Of a stretch of DNA of 51,812 nucleotides, positions 8,139-16,868 are shown in pieces (positions within the stretch are counted from its first letter, which is position 1; the number at the start of each line of letters is the position of its first letter). The DNA lies in NCBI GenBank assembly GCA_964454675.1, contig CAYVUB010000019.1, positions 1 through 51,812 on the forward strand, given 5' to 3'. The position numbers were made by a program, and so were the translations under genes. The notes below the pieces were generated by a model. That model had not been told where the DNA came from, did no database searches, and was given only the letters and a program-made list of their open reading frames with translations. Source of the stretch: CAYVUB01 sp964454675 (GTDB lineage Bacteria; Bacteroidota; Bacteroidia; Flavobacteriales; Flavobacteriaceae).

Positions 8139-9089
8139 TTATTGTATAAGATTAGTCACAATATCTTTTACCGGCAAAACGGTTTTGGTATATTCAATAC
8201 TTGGGCCGGCAACCCAAACGGTTTTATAGGTGGCTTCGGTGGCGGCTTTTTCGGTAGCTTTCATACCAATACTAAAACGAATCATTTTGACCCATTTTTT
8301 GAGTTTTTTGCTTTTGTTCAATACCGATTCCAACCACGTTTGTTTGGTGCCTATTTTCTGAACATACGGCGTGTTGATAACCGTACACGGCGTGCCCGAA
8401 ATACGCTCGGTCATGACAATATCTTTAGCACCGTAATCAATGCATGCCTGCTTGTACTCTTGTGTTACCGTTGCTTCTACCGATGCAATAAACGGACTTC
8501 CTACAGAAACGCCATCGGCACCGTAGCTGAGCATTGTATCCAAATCGGCTTTGCAGCCTACTCCACCGGCAGAAATTACAGGAATTGACACGTTTGATTT
8601 TAAGAGTTTTATCAATTCTTCGGGCGAAATATTACCGCGATGCCCGCCGGCTTCGTTATTGACAGCAACGGCAGCATCGGCTCCCAACTGCTCTACCTTT
8701 TTGGCAAAATGAAAATCGGTTACATCGCAAAATACTTTGATACCTGCTTTGTGTGCGGCTTCTATTGTTGCTTTTGGATTTCCTAATGAGGTCAAAATAA
8801 AATCACAACCTTCTTCACATAATACTTCCAGTTGCCTGTCGGCCTTAGGATTGGATTTATTGACAATCAGGTTAAACCCAAAAGCACCTTGTGTTCCTTT
8901 TTTGGCTTCTTTCAACTCATGAATGGCTGTTTTTAATTCTTCAAGTGTTCTGTAATTCAACGCCGGGATACAGCCTGCAATACCACTTTTCATGGCTTCT
9001 TTGACCATAGCGGTATTGGACACTAAAAACATTGGTGCCTGTATAATGGGGTATTTTATATTGAGAAGTTGTGTAAGCTTTGTTTCCAT
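8139..9089 (-). CDS. Nitronate monooxygenase family flavoprotein
   Basis: A 316-aa FMN-dependent TIM-barrel enzyme of the nitronate monooxygenase (2-nitropropane dioxygenase) family, which oxidises alkyl nitronates. Visible family features are the N-terminal YPIIQAPMF, VNNEAGGHRG in the middle with the catalytic-type His, VISAGGV and the FMN phosphate-binding GADGVSVGSPF. The physiological substrate in this organism is unknown. The ATG at 9089 gives the standard N-terminus (METKLTQLL), and a -7 box lies 16 bases upstream. A longer reading start would cross that box. Confidence 0.9.
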   Translation of the reverse strand: METKLTQLLNIKYPIIQAPMFLVSNTAMVKEAMKSGIAGCIPALNYRTLEELKTAIHELKEAKKGTQGAFGFNLIVNKSNPKADRQLEVLCEEGCDFILTSLGNPKATIEAAHKAGIKVFCDVTDFHFAKKVEQLGADAAVAVNNEAGGHRGNISPEELIKLLKSNVSIPVISAGGVGCKADLDTMLSYGADGVSVGSPFIASVEATVTQEYKQACIDYGAKDIVMTERISGTPCTVINTPYVQKIGTKQTWLESVLNKSKKLKKWVKMIRFSIGMKATEKAATEATYKTVWVAGPSIEYTKTVLPVKDIVTNLIQ

Positions 9090-9105
9090 TTTAAAATTGT
9101 TTAGA

Positions 9106-9113
9106 CAAATATA
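9106..9113 (-). promoter_or_regulatory. -7 box for the nitronate monooxygenase gene
   Basis: On the minus strand TATATTTG matches TAnnTTTG and ends 16 bases before the ATG at 9089. No TTG element is evident upstream. Confidence 0.45.
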
Positions 9114-9151
9114 TAAAATATTATGCGTGCATAGTTTTGGGGTGGTGAAAT

Positions 9152-9183
9152 AAAAAAACGCAACCAAATTAATGATTGCGTTT
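9152..9183 (-). terminator. Intrinsic terminator of dnaK
   Basis: Read on the minus strand, AAACGCAA and TTGCGTTT form a stem followed by a T run. It lies about 34 bases beyond the dnaK stop. Confidence 0.8.
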
Positions 9184-9193
9184 ATTACTCGAG

Positions 9194-9213
9194 ATTCCTG
9201 CCTTCGCAGGAAT
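9194..9213. repeat. Dispersed palindrome next to the dnaK stop
   Basis: ATTCCTGC-N4-GCAGGAAT is a perfect palindrome with a 4-base loop, ending 3 bases from the dnaK stop codon. The same arms recur at 41626-41645, also 3 bases from the comM stop. Confidence 0.75.
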
Positions 9214-9216
9214 TGA

Positions 9217-11109
9217 TTACTTCACTTCCTCAAAGTCCACATCTTCAACATCGCTGGTTTGTGCTTCACCGTTATTTGTTGGCTCTGCTCCTGCTTGTTG
9301 TGAATCTGCCTGGGCTTTGTACATTTCTTCACTGGCAACTTTCCAGGCTTCGTTGATTTTTTCTAAAGCCGGGTCAATTAAAGCAATGTCTTTAGTATCG
9401 TAAGCTTTTTTCAGTTCTTCCAAAGCCGACTCAATTGGCTCTTTCTTATCTGCCGATAATTTATCGCCAAACTCTTTCAATTGCTTTTCTGTTTGGAAAA
9501 TCATCGCATCGGCATTGTTCAACTTGTCAACTGTTTCTTTCGCTTTTTTATCAGATTCTGCATTGGCTTCTGCTTCTGCTTTCATCTTTTTGATTTCTTC
9601 TTCTGTCAAACCGGATGACGCTTCAATACGGATGTCCTGAGTTTTATTTGTCGCTTTATCGGTTGCAGACACTTTGATGATACCATTGGCATCAATATCA
9701 AAAGTCACTTCAATTTGAGGTGTTCCTCTTTGTGCCGGCGGAATACCATCTAAGTGAAAACGACCAATCGTTTTATTATCGGACGCCATTGGGCGCTCAC
9801 CTTGCAATACGTGGATTTCCACAGAAGGCTGATTGTCTGCCGCCGTTGAAAATACTTGTGATTTTTTTGTCGGGATGGTTGTGTTGGCCTCAATTAATTT
9901 GGTCATCACGCTTCCCATAGTTTCAATACCAAGTGATAACGGCGTTACGTCTAACAATAGAACGTCTTTTACATCACCGGTTAAAACACCACCTTGAATA
10001 GCAGCACCAATAGCAACCACCTCATCAGGGTTAACACCTTTACTCGGTTTTTTACCAAAGAATTTTTCAACTTCTTCCTGTACCGCAGGAATACGTGTTG
10101 AACCACCAACTAAGATAATCTCGTCAATATCACTTTTTGATAATCCTGCAGCTTTTAATGCATTTGCACATGGTTCAATCGTGCGTTTTACCAAATCGTC
10201 AATTAACTGTTCAAATTTTGAGCGTGTCAATGAACGTACCAAGTGTTTTGGTCCGCTTGCAGTGGCTGTCACATACGGTAAATTGATTTCTGTTTGTGCA
10301 GATGATGATAATTCAATTTTTGCTTTTTCGGCAGCTTCTTTTAAACGTTGTAAAGCCATTGGGTCTTTACGTAAATCGATACCTTCTTCTTTATTGAACT
10401 CATCGGCCAGCCAGTCAATGATTTTCTGATCGACATCATCACCACCTAAGTGTGTATCACCATCGGTAGATAATACTTCAAAAACGCCGTCACCCAATTC
10501 AAGGATAGACACGTCATGTGTTCCACCACCAAAGTCAAACACCACTATTTTCTGGTCAACACCTTTTTTATCCAAACCATAAGCCAAAGCCGCAGCAGTT
10601 GGCTCATTGATAATACGTCTTACTTTTAAGCCGGCAATTTCACCTGCTTCTTTAGTAGCCTGACGTTGTGAGTCGTTAAAGTAAGCTGGCACAGTAATCA
10701 CAGCTTCTGTTACTTCCTGGTCTAAAAATTCTTCAGCGGTTTTCTTCATTTTTTGAAGAATCATTGCCGATAATTCCTGAGGCGTATATAAACGACCGTC
10801 GATATCTACACGAGGCGTATCGTTATCGCCTTTAATTACTTTGTAAGGAACGCGTTCTGCTTCTTTTTTAGACTCAGAATATTTGTTACCCATAAAACGT
10901 TTGATAGAATAAACGGTTTTGGTCGGGTTGGTTACTGCCTGACGTTTTGCAGGGTCGCCAACTTTAATTTCGCCACCTTCAACAAAAGCGATAACCGATG
11001 GTGTCGTTCTACGCCCTTCAGCATTTGTAATCACAACCGGTTCGTTACCTTCCATTACTGAAACGCATGAGTTGGTCGTTCCTAAATCTATTCCAATTAT
11101 TTTACTCAT
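9217..11109 (-). CDS. dnaK: Molecular chaperone DnaK (Hsp70)
   Basis: Full-length cytoplasmic Hsp70 (630 aa). It has the N-terminal ATPase domain with IGIDLGTTNSCV, the phosphate-2 loop FDFGGGTHDVS and the adenosine motif ILVGGSTRIPAVQ. The substrate-binding domain starts after DVLLLDVTPLSLGIET (linker near residue 390), followed by a helical lid and the acidic tail ending DVDFEEVK. It folds nascent and stressed proteins with DnaJ and GrpE (not in the window) and hands aggregates to ClpB. It is monocistronic with its own terminator. Upstream it carries the motif shared with clpB. Confidence 0.98.
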   Translation of the reverse strand: MSKIIGIDLGTTNSCVSVMEGNEPVVITNAEGRRTTPSVIAFVEGGEIKVGDPAKRQAVTNPTKTVYSIKRFMGNKYSESKKEAERVPYKVIKGDNDTPRVDIDGRLYTPQELSAMILQKMKKTAEEFLDQEVTEAVITVPAYFNDSQRQATKEAGEIAGLKVRRIINEPTAAALAYGLDKKGVDQKIVVFDFGGGTHDVSILELGDGVFEVLSTDGDTHLGGDDVDQKIIDWLADEFNKEEGIDLRKDPMALQRLKEAAEKAKIELSSSAQTEINLPYVTATASGPKHLVRSLTRSKFEQLIDDLVKRTIEPCANALKAAGLSKSDIDEIILVGGSTRIPAVQEEVEKFFGKKPSKGVNPDEVVAIGAAIQGGVLTGDVKDVLLLDVTPLSLGIETMGSVMTKLIEANTTIPTKKSQVFSTAADNQPSVEIHVLQGERPMASDNKTIGRFHLDGIPPAQRGTPQIEVTFDIDANGIIKVSATDKATNKTQDIRIEASSGLTEEEIKKMKAEAEANAESDKKAKETVDKLNNADAMIFQTEKQLKEFGDKLSADKKEPIESALEELKKAYDTKDIALIDPALEKINEAWKVASEEMYKAQADSQQAGAEPTNNGEAQTSDVEDVDFEEVK

Positions 11110-11149
11110 AATGTTTATTTATTGTTTTTGTTATGTTGTACACTTTTAA

Positions 11150-11170
11150 TTTACGATTTGTATATGTCAA
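11150..11170 (-). promoter_or_regulatory. Candidate chaperone regulatory motif shared with clpB
   Basis: On the minus strand TTGACATAT-N6-CGTAAA is found 40 bases before the dnaK ATG, identical in fixed bases and spacing to 365-385. No TAnnTTTG box is visible in the dnaK upstream region, which may point to a different promoter class. Confidence 0.5.
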
Positions 11171-11320
11171 TGACTATGCCATGACAAAAAATATGACATG
11201 ATGGCAGGATTGAAATTGAAATTAAAACCGATTCCGAAGTTTCGGAATGGGATAAATCTGAATTGTACGAATAGTATTTACAATTTGATTATTTTTTGAG
11301 TTGAAGCTTCTGATTGGTCA

Positions 11321-12787
11321 TTAAGTTTTATTGTTAACAGATATGTTTCCGGAAGAAAATTGAGAAATATTCAATGATTCTTCGATACGGTTTACTGGTT
11401 TTGAAAACAGAAGTTTTCCCGCTATATCATAAATATGAATAGTATCAATGTTTGATTTGGCTTTTATGTTTAACACATCTGTAACCGGATTTGGGAAAAG
11501 TGAAATTTCTGGAATAAGACCAATGTTTTCTGTAGATAATGTTATATCCAACAGTAGCCGGATTGTCACGAAATCAAAGTTATTGCTGAAATTTCCGTAT
11601 CCAACCATAACAAGTTTGTAATCTGGTGTAAACGCCATATCAAGTACTCCGACATGATACGTTAAGATACTGGTTTCATAAATCCCGTTATTGCCAAATG
11701 TAGTATCGGGTGTGCCGTCTTCGTTAAATCTTACTACCATGTGGTACACACTCCAATCCCAATAACTACCTCCTAAATAAATCTTATTATCAGGCGAAAT
11801 AATTACTGAACCGGCATATTCTGCATAACTATCAACACTTATTCTTGTAAATCCGGTTTGTTCTCCAAAACTTTCGTCCAGGCTACCATCAGTATTAAAC
11901 CGTGTTACCACAACATCACCATAAGTTCCTGAAGCATTGGTATCTATTTCTCCCACGGCGATAATTTTAAAATCAGAAGTAAAAGCAAGGTCATTGGCTC
12001 GTCTCGTAGATGAGACGTGTAGTTGTACGCCTCCATTACCAAAACTGGAATCAAGTGTTCCGTTTGGATTGAAACGAGCAAGCAACAATTCATTATTCAA
12101 ATTAGGGTAATAGTTATCAGGAATAACAGAGCCTCCTATGATGAATTTTTCATCCGGTTGTACCAATATTGCGTTAACATTAACCGCAGCATATCCAAAA
12201 AAACTTCTAAAAAAACCATTGTCGCCGAATAAAGTATCTATCTCTCCTTCCGGGGTCAATTTAAACGCTTGCAACTGAATACTCGAATAACCTTGTTGTC
12301 CTGCACAAAGAATACTTCCATCGGGAAGCACTGCTATATCATTCACTTTGGTATAATTGTTTCCTGTATTAAATATTCCGTCCTGACCAAAAGTTTCATC
12401 AGGACTACCATCCGGCAAAAGTCGAGCAACAAAGTTTTTAGTATTACGCTGACCTGCAATAATTATTTTTCCATCGTCTAAAAGTATCATAGAGTCACAA
12501 CTTCCTCCATCTGATGTTGCAATACCTTCATTTCCGAAAGAACTGTCAAGACTTCCGTCTTCATTATATCTAACGAGCGCATAAGATGCTCCTAAAGAAC
12601 TCTGTGATGTTTGTCCACCAACAATTATCTTTTTATCAGGCTGAACAACAACCGTATGCGCCCTATCGTTATGCCATATATTATTTATTACGTAACCTGT
12701 ATTATTAAAGGTTAGGTCTTTATCAGGAATTTCTTGTCCGACAGACAATAAAGGAAGTGATAAAATAAAACAGAAGAATCTTCTCAT
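11321..12787 (-). CDS. Delta-60-repeat T9SS cargo protein with a frameshifted sorting signal
   Basis: A 488-aa secreted protein with a signal peptide (MRRFFCFILSLPLLSVGQ), six delta-60 repeats of the type DGSLDSSFGNGG spaced about 50-60 residues (probably a beta-propeller), and the start of a T9SS type A sorting domain (LFPNPVTDVLNIKAK). The reading frame stops early as SSGNISVNNKT. Removing one T from the run at 11346-11348 on the plus strand restores SSGTYLLTIKLNDQ and a tail ending QKIIKL, stopping at 11278, which is a canonical T9SS C-terminus. This is therefore a one-base frameshift, either real or an assembly error. The start at 12787 is chosen because it opens the signal peptide. Confidence 0.85.
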   Translation of the reverse strand: MRRFFCFILSLPLLSVGQEIPDKDLTFNNTGYVINNIWHNDRAHTVVVQPDKKIIVGGQTSQSSLGASYALVRYNEDGSLDSSFGNEGIATSDGGSCDSMILLDDGKIIIAGQRNTKNFVARLLPDGSPDETFGQDGIFNTGNNYTKVNDIAVLPDGSILCAGQQGYSSIQLQAFKLTPEGEIDTLFGDNGFFRSFFGYAAVNVNAILVQPDEKFIIGGSVIPDNYYPNLNNELLLARFNPNGTLDSSFGNGGVQLHVSSTRRANDLAFTSDFKIIAVGEIDTNASGTYGDVVVTRFNTDGSLDESFGEQTGFTRISVDSYAEYAGSVIISPDNKIYLGGSYWDWSVYHMVVRFNEDGTPDTTFGNNGIYETSILTYHVGVLDMAFTPDYKLVMVGYGNFSNNFDFVTIRLLLDITLSTENIGLIPEISLFPNPVTDVLNIKAKSNIDTIHIYDIAGKLLFSKPVNRIEESLNISQFSSGNISVNNKT

Positions 12788-12950
12788 AATTATTATTAAA
12801 AAAGTGCGCTTACAAAAATAAGGTATTTTGAAGCACCTAACTTTCAAAGATAGATGAAATTTACATCTCACCAAAATGGTCGTAAAATGAAACCACATAA
12901 TTTCTTATCCCGAATCTATGTTAAATAACATTTCTTCAAAATAAAGCCGT

Positions 12951-12958
12951 TATATTTG
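12951..12958 (+). promoter_or_regulatory. -7 box for sdaA
   Basis: TATATTTG, a perfect TAnnTTTG match, ends 23 bases before the sdaA ATG. A TTG element at the expected distance is not seen. Confidence 0.5.
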
Positions 12959-12981
12959 CGATATCTAAAACGTTTGCGTAA

Positions 12982-14403
12982 ATGGAGTGTATTTCAGTTT
13001 TTGACATGTTAAAAATAGGCGTTGGACCTTCAAGCTCCCATACGTTGGGTCCCTGGCGCGCTGCCGAACGGTGGATTAAAGAATTAAAAGAACAAAGCGT
13101 GTTTGATAACGTCGAAAGTATTACCGTAGATTTATATGGTTCATTGTCATTAACCGGAAAAGGCCATGCGACCGATTATGCCGTGATGCTGGGATTAAGT
13201 GGTGCCAATCCGGAAACCATTCCTACTGAAAGCATTGAATTGACTATTATTGATATTAAAAATTCTAAAACATTAGCATTCAATAATGAAAAAATGATAG
13301 CGTTCAATCCGGAAACAGATATTGTCTTCAATAAAAAGTTTTTACCATTCCACTCCAACGGAATGATTTTTACAGCGGTTATTAACGGTAAAAAATCAAA
13401 ATCAACCTTCTACTCTATCGGCGGCGGATTTGTCGTTAAGGAAGAGCGCAAAAATGCGAAGAAGAATGTCGATATTTTCAATACTTTTCCATATCCTGTT
13501 CAATTAGGCACAGAACTTTTGGATTATTGCAAAACACTCAATATGTCCATTTCGGAAGTGGTGATGGAAAATGAAAAATCGATACGCACACCGGAAACTA
13601 TAAATTTTGAACTGCAACGCATCTGGAATACCATGCTGGAATGTATGTATATAGGCTGCCATACCGAAGGTAATCTTCCCGGTGGCTTGAACGTTCGTCG
13701 TCGTGCTTTTGACATACATCAAACACTGAAAGGCGATTTACCATATTCCAATCCGCAGGAATGGCTTGAAACCATCAGAAAAACCGAAGTAAAATTCAGG
13801 CAAATACTCAAATGGGTAAGTTGTTTTGCGTTAAGTGTCAATGAAGTAAATGCCTCATTAGGCCGCGTGGTCACAGCACCTACCAATGGTAGTGCCGGTG
13901 TTATTCCTGCGGTTTTGATGTATTATATGGTGATTGAAAACCATCAGGCAGATTTTGAGCATATCAAAAAATTCCTGTTGGTTGCAGGCGAAATTGGCAG
14001 TATTTTCAAGAAAGGTGCAACCATATCGGCTGCAATGGGCGGCTGTCAGGCAGAAATTGGAGTATCGGCTGCTATGGCTGCAGGTGCTTTAACCGAATTG
14101 ATGGGCGGCTCGCCGGAACAAGTATTGATTGCCGCAGAAATTGCCATGGAACACCACTTGGGATTGACCTGCGACCCTATAGGTGGTTTGGTGCAAATAC
14201 CATGTATTGAACGAAACTCCATGGGTGCCATCAAAGCCATTAACGCTGCCGAATTAGCCATTGACACCGACCCGAAAAATGTCAAAGTTCCCCTTGATAA
14301 AGTGGTGCAAACCATGTGGGAAACCGCAAAAGACATGAATTCAAAATACAAAGAAACCAGCGAAGGCGGATTGGCAATAGGTGTGAATATGGCCGATTGT
14401 TAA
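12982..14403 (+). CDS. sdaA: L-serine ammonia-lyase (iron-sulfur type)
   Basis: Single-chain L-serine dehydratase (473 aa) that converts L-serine to pyruvate and ammonia in the cytoplasm. The beta domain comes first (GVGPSSSHTLGPWRAA near residue 15), then the alpha domain with TAPTNGSAGVIPAV. The likely [4Fe-4S] cysteines are in GGCQAEIG, LTCDPIGG and IPCIERN. The chain ends in MADC, and a C-terminal cysteine is typical of this enzyme type. It is monocistronic, with a -7 box 23 bases upstream. Confidence 0.96.
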   Translation: MECISVFDMLKIGVGPSSSHTLGPWRAAERWIKELKEQSVFDNVESITVDLYGSLSLTGKGHATDYAVMLGLSGANPETIPTESIELTIIDIKNSKTLAFNNEKMIAFNPETDIVFNKKFLPFHSNGMIFTAVINGKKSKSTFYSIGGGFVVKEERKNAKKNVDIFNTFPYPVQLGTELLDYCKTLNMSISEVVMENEKSIRTPETINFELQRIWNTMLECMYIGCHTEGNLPGGLNVRRRAFDIHQTLKGDLPYSNPQEWLETIRKTEVKFRQILKWVSCFALSVNEVNASLGRVVTAPTNGSAGVIPAVLMYYMVIENHQADFEHIKKFLLVAGEIGSIFKKGATISAAMGGCQAEIGVSAAMAAGALTELMGGSPEQVLIAAEIAMEHHLGLTCDPIGGLVQIPCIERNSMGAIKAINAAELAIDTDPKNVKVPLDKVVQTMWETAKDMNSKYKETSEGGLAIGVNMADC

Positions 14404-14634
14404 GCCCCATTGTCCTTCGGACATTTCCCCAAAGGGAAGACTTTTTCATTTAATATTAATAACCTATTCCTAAACATATTTAGTCTTGGCTCTTGGTTCT
14501 AAAAGCGACTTGTATTGAGCGGTGGTCACCGAACTAAGTTGAAGTGAGTCGAAATAAGCTGTCATGGTTCTTTTCAAGACATGAATGTTTTTTGATATAT
14601 AATTTTTACTTTTACACAAATTAATTCTGTTTCT
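14404..14634. other. Gene-free gap with dispersed short repeats
   Basis: The sequence just after the sdaA stop holds the hairpin TGTCC-TTC-GGACA and a CCCCAAAGGG palindrome. Around 14515-14565 is a stretch resembling the short dispersed repeats common in this group. The -7 region of panB (TACTTTTA, one mismatch) is near 14610. No gene is seen. Confidence 0.5.
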
Positions 14635-15453
14635 ATGTCAGTAGCAAAAAACGATTACAAAAGAGTTACCGTCAAAACTTTGGTGGATATGAAAGCCAAA
14701 GGCGAAAAAATATCCATGCTTACGGCTTATGACTATACCATGGCAAAAATTGTGGATGGCGCAGGTGTTGATGTCATACTTGTTGGTGATTCGGCCAGTA
14801 ATGTAATGGCGGGTCATGAAACCACGCTGCCTATTACATTAGACCAGATGATATACCATGCATCGGCCGTTGTGAGAGCTATTGAGCGTGCTTTGGTAGT
14901 AGTCGATTTACCTTTTGGAAGCTATCAAAGCGACCCTAAAGAAGCCTTGCGTTCTGCTATAAGAATCATGAAAGAAAGTGGCGGACATGCCGTGAAACTT
15001 GAAGGCGGACTTGAAATTAAAGAATCTGTAAAACGTATTTTACATGCCGGAATCCCCGTTATGGGACATTTAGGATTAACACCGCAATCCATTTACAAAT
15101 TTGGCACTTATACGGTAAGAGCCAAAGAAGAAGCCGAAGCCGCAAAACTCAAAGAAGATGCGTTAATGCTCGAAAAAGCCGGATGTTTTGCCATTGTTCT
15201 TGAAAAAATACCTGCAAAGTTAGCCAAAGAAGTTGCCCAAAGTTTAACCATTCCGGTAATAGGTATTGGTGCAGGAAACGGTGTTGACGGTCAGGTTTTG
15301 GTGCTTCATGACATGATTGGGATGACACACGAGTTTAACCCGAGGTTTTTACGCCGGTATATGACTCTTTATGAAGATATGACCAACGCCATTTCTCAAT
15401 ATGTAAGTGATGTAAAATCGGTTGATTTTCCTAATGATAATGAGCAATATTAA
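14635..15453 (+). CDS. panB: 3-Methyl-2-oxobutanoate hydroxymethyltransferase
   Basis: Cytoplasmic enzyme of pantothenate (CoA) synthesis (272 aa): it transfers a hydroxymethyl group from methylene-tetrahydrofolate to 2-oxoisovalerate to make ketopantoate. Signatures: MLTAYDYTMAKIVD, the Mg-binding VILVGDSASNVMAGH, DLPFGSY, AVKLEGG, PVMGHLGLTPQS and VIGIGAG. Length and start are normal. A pseudouridine synthase gene follows 51 bases later on the same strand. The other pan genes are not in the window. Confidence 0.97.
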   Translation: MSVAKNDYKRVTVKTLVDMKAKGEKISMLTAYDYTMAKIVDGAGVDVILVGDSASNVMAGHETTLPITLDQMIYHASAVVRAIERALVVVDLPFGSYQSDPKEALRSAIRIMKESGGHAVKLEGGLEIKESVKRILHAGIPVMGHLGLTPQSIYKFGTYTVRAKEEAEAAKLKEDALMLEKAGCFAIVLEKIPAKLAKEVAQSLTIPVIGIGAGNGVDGQVLVLHDMIGMTHEFNPRFLRRYMTLYEDMTNAISQYVSDVKSVDFPNDNEQY

Positions 15454-15464
15454 TATTCGGTTTT

Positions 15465-15481
15465 CAGTCGCAGTTTTCAGT
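15465..15481 (+). repeat. Dispersed CAGT-rich repeat, copy 1
   Basis: The 17-base sequence CAGTCGCAGTTTTCAGT recurs at 43248-43264 with one mismatch. Both copies are in intergenic DNA. The function is unknown. Confidence 0.5.
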
Positions 15482-15504
15482 AAAATGACTATTATATAAT
15501 TTTT

Positions 15505-16218
15505 GTGACCAACAAGGCAGATAAAATCCTTTCCAATAAAAATAATCTTCAAGTGATTTATGAAGACAATCACTTGATAATTATCAACAAACGTGCAGGC
15601 GATATTGTGCAGGGTGATAAAACAGGTGATACACCATTGAGCGATGTTGTCAAAGCGTATATCAAAGAAAAAGACAACAAACCCGGCAACGTATATCTGG
15701 GTGTTGTACACAGACTTGACCGCCCGACAACAGGTGTTATCGTTTTTGCAAAAACCAGCAAAGCACTGCCAAGACTCAACAAACTTTTTTCAGAAAAAAC
15801 AGCTGTAAAAACCTATTGGGCCATTGTAAAAAATACACCGCCAAAAACAGAAGACACATTAATACATTGGTTAAAGAAAAACCCGAAGACCAATAAATCG
15901 ACCGCATATTTAAAGGAAGTTCCCGACAGCAAAAAAGCGATTTTACATTATAAATTGTTAAAAAAACTTGACAATTATTACCTCTTAGAAATTGCCTTGG
16001 AAACCGGGCGACACCATCAAATACGGTCACAACTGGCAAGCATAGGCTGTATCATTAAAGGCGATTTGAAATACGGTGCCGACAGAAGTAATCCCGACGG
16101 AAGTATTCATTTGCATGCAAGGCAACTGACATTTTCTCATCCTGTAAGCAATATACATCTTGACATCATTGCGCCGCCGCCTTCTCATGATGCTATCTGG
16201 AATTTCTGCCAGCTGTAA
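15505..16218 (+). CDS. RluA-family pseudouridine synthase
   Basis: A 237-aa single-domain pseudouridine synthase without the N-terminal S4 domain. It isomerises specific uridines in rRNA or tRNA, with an unknown target. The catalytic motif GVVHRLDRPTTGVIVFAKT (active Asp in HRLD) lies near residue 70, and LETGRHHQIRSQL and GDLKYGA are further family motifs. The start is a GTG at 15505; no nearby ATG would keep the N-terminal strand (LQVIYEDNHLIIINK). It follows panB and is probably co-transcribed with it. Confidence 0.92.
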   Translation: MTNKADKILSNKNNLQVIYEDNHLIIINKRAGDIVQGDKTGDTPLSDVVKAYIKEKDNKPGNVYLGVVHRLDRPTTGVIVFAKTSKALPRLNKLFSEKTAVKTYWAIVKNTPPKTEDTLIHWLKKNPKTNKSTAYLKEVPDSKKAILHYKLLKKLDNYYLLEIALETGRHHQIRSQLASIGCIIKGDLKYGADRSNPDGSIHLHARQLTFSHPVSNIHLDIIAPPPSHDAIWNFCQL

Positions 16219-16287
16219 AAAACTTGTGCTCAAGTTCGTTTTATCCGGTAAATTTCATATCTTTTTGCCACAAATTTTTCACCTAAC

Positions 16288-16812
16288 ATGAATAAAGACG
16301 ATATAGTAAATCTGCTGGACGAAAAGCATAAAATTCTTCTTGAATGGCTGGAACAGCATGATGATGAATTATGGCAATCGGGTCCCGAAAACAAATGGAC
16401 TACAGGGCAGCAAGCCTTACATTTACTACAAAGTATCATTCCTGTTAACAATGCTTTGAGTATGCCTAAGTTTATCATCAGGTTTAAATTTGGAAAAACC
16501 AATCGGGAAGTTCGTGATTATGATGCGGTAGTCAGCAGGTATCTGGAAAAACTTAAAAATGCCGGCGGAATGGTTTCTCCTTACTCAAAGATATTAAAAA
16601 CTCCACCACTGAGTGACAAGAAATACATTTTGTCACGATTGCAGATGGAAAACAAAAAACTGCAATACAAAACCCGAAAACTTACAGACAAACATCTGGA
16701 CGAATTAGTATTACCACATCCGTTAATGGGAAAAATGCCGGTTCGCGAGATTATCATGTGGACAGCTTACCATACAGAACACCACACAAAACAATTAATG
16801 AACAATTATTAA
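16288..16812 (+). CDS. DinB-family putative metalloenzyme
   Basis: A 174-aa cytoplasmic protein of the DinB/YfiT-like four-helix-bundle superfamily, which commonly uses three histidines to hold a divalent metal. The ligands are probably the His of QQALHLLQS in helix 2 and the pair in AYHTEHHTKQLMNN at the C-terminus. Members include bacillithiol- and mycothiol-dependent transferases. Because a bacilliredoxin is encoded at 1-233, a bacillithiol-transferase role is possible, but nothing in the sequence proves it. It begins 69 bases after the pseudouridine synthase. Confidence 0.85.
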   Translation: MNKDDIVNLLDEKHKILLEWLEQHDDELWQSGPENKWTTGQQALHLLQSIIPVNNALSMPKFIIRFKFGKTNREVRDYDAVVSRYLEKLKNAGGMVSPYSKILKTPPLSDKKYILSRLQMENKKLQYKTRKLTDKHLDELVLPHPLMGKMPVREIIMWTAYHTEHHTKQLMNNY

Positions 16813-16868
16813 TGCATCCAAGTAACAAATTGTCTTAACATTCGTCATCAATCAAAAAACATCCACTT

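Noticed and set aside
8013..8588. 191-codon open frame on the plus strand
   Set aside because: It overlaps two well-supported minus-strand genes (thioesterase and nitronate monooxygenase) and has no recognisable domain.
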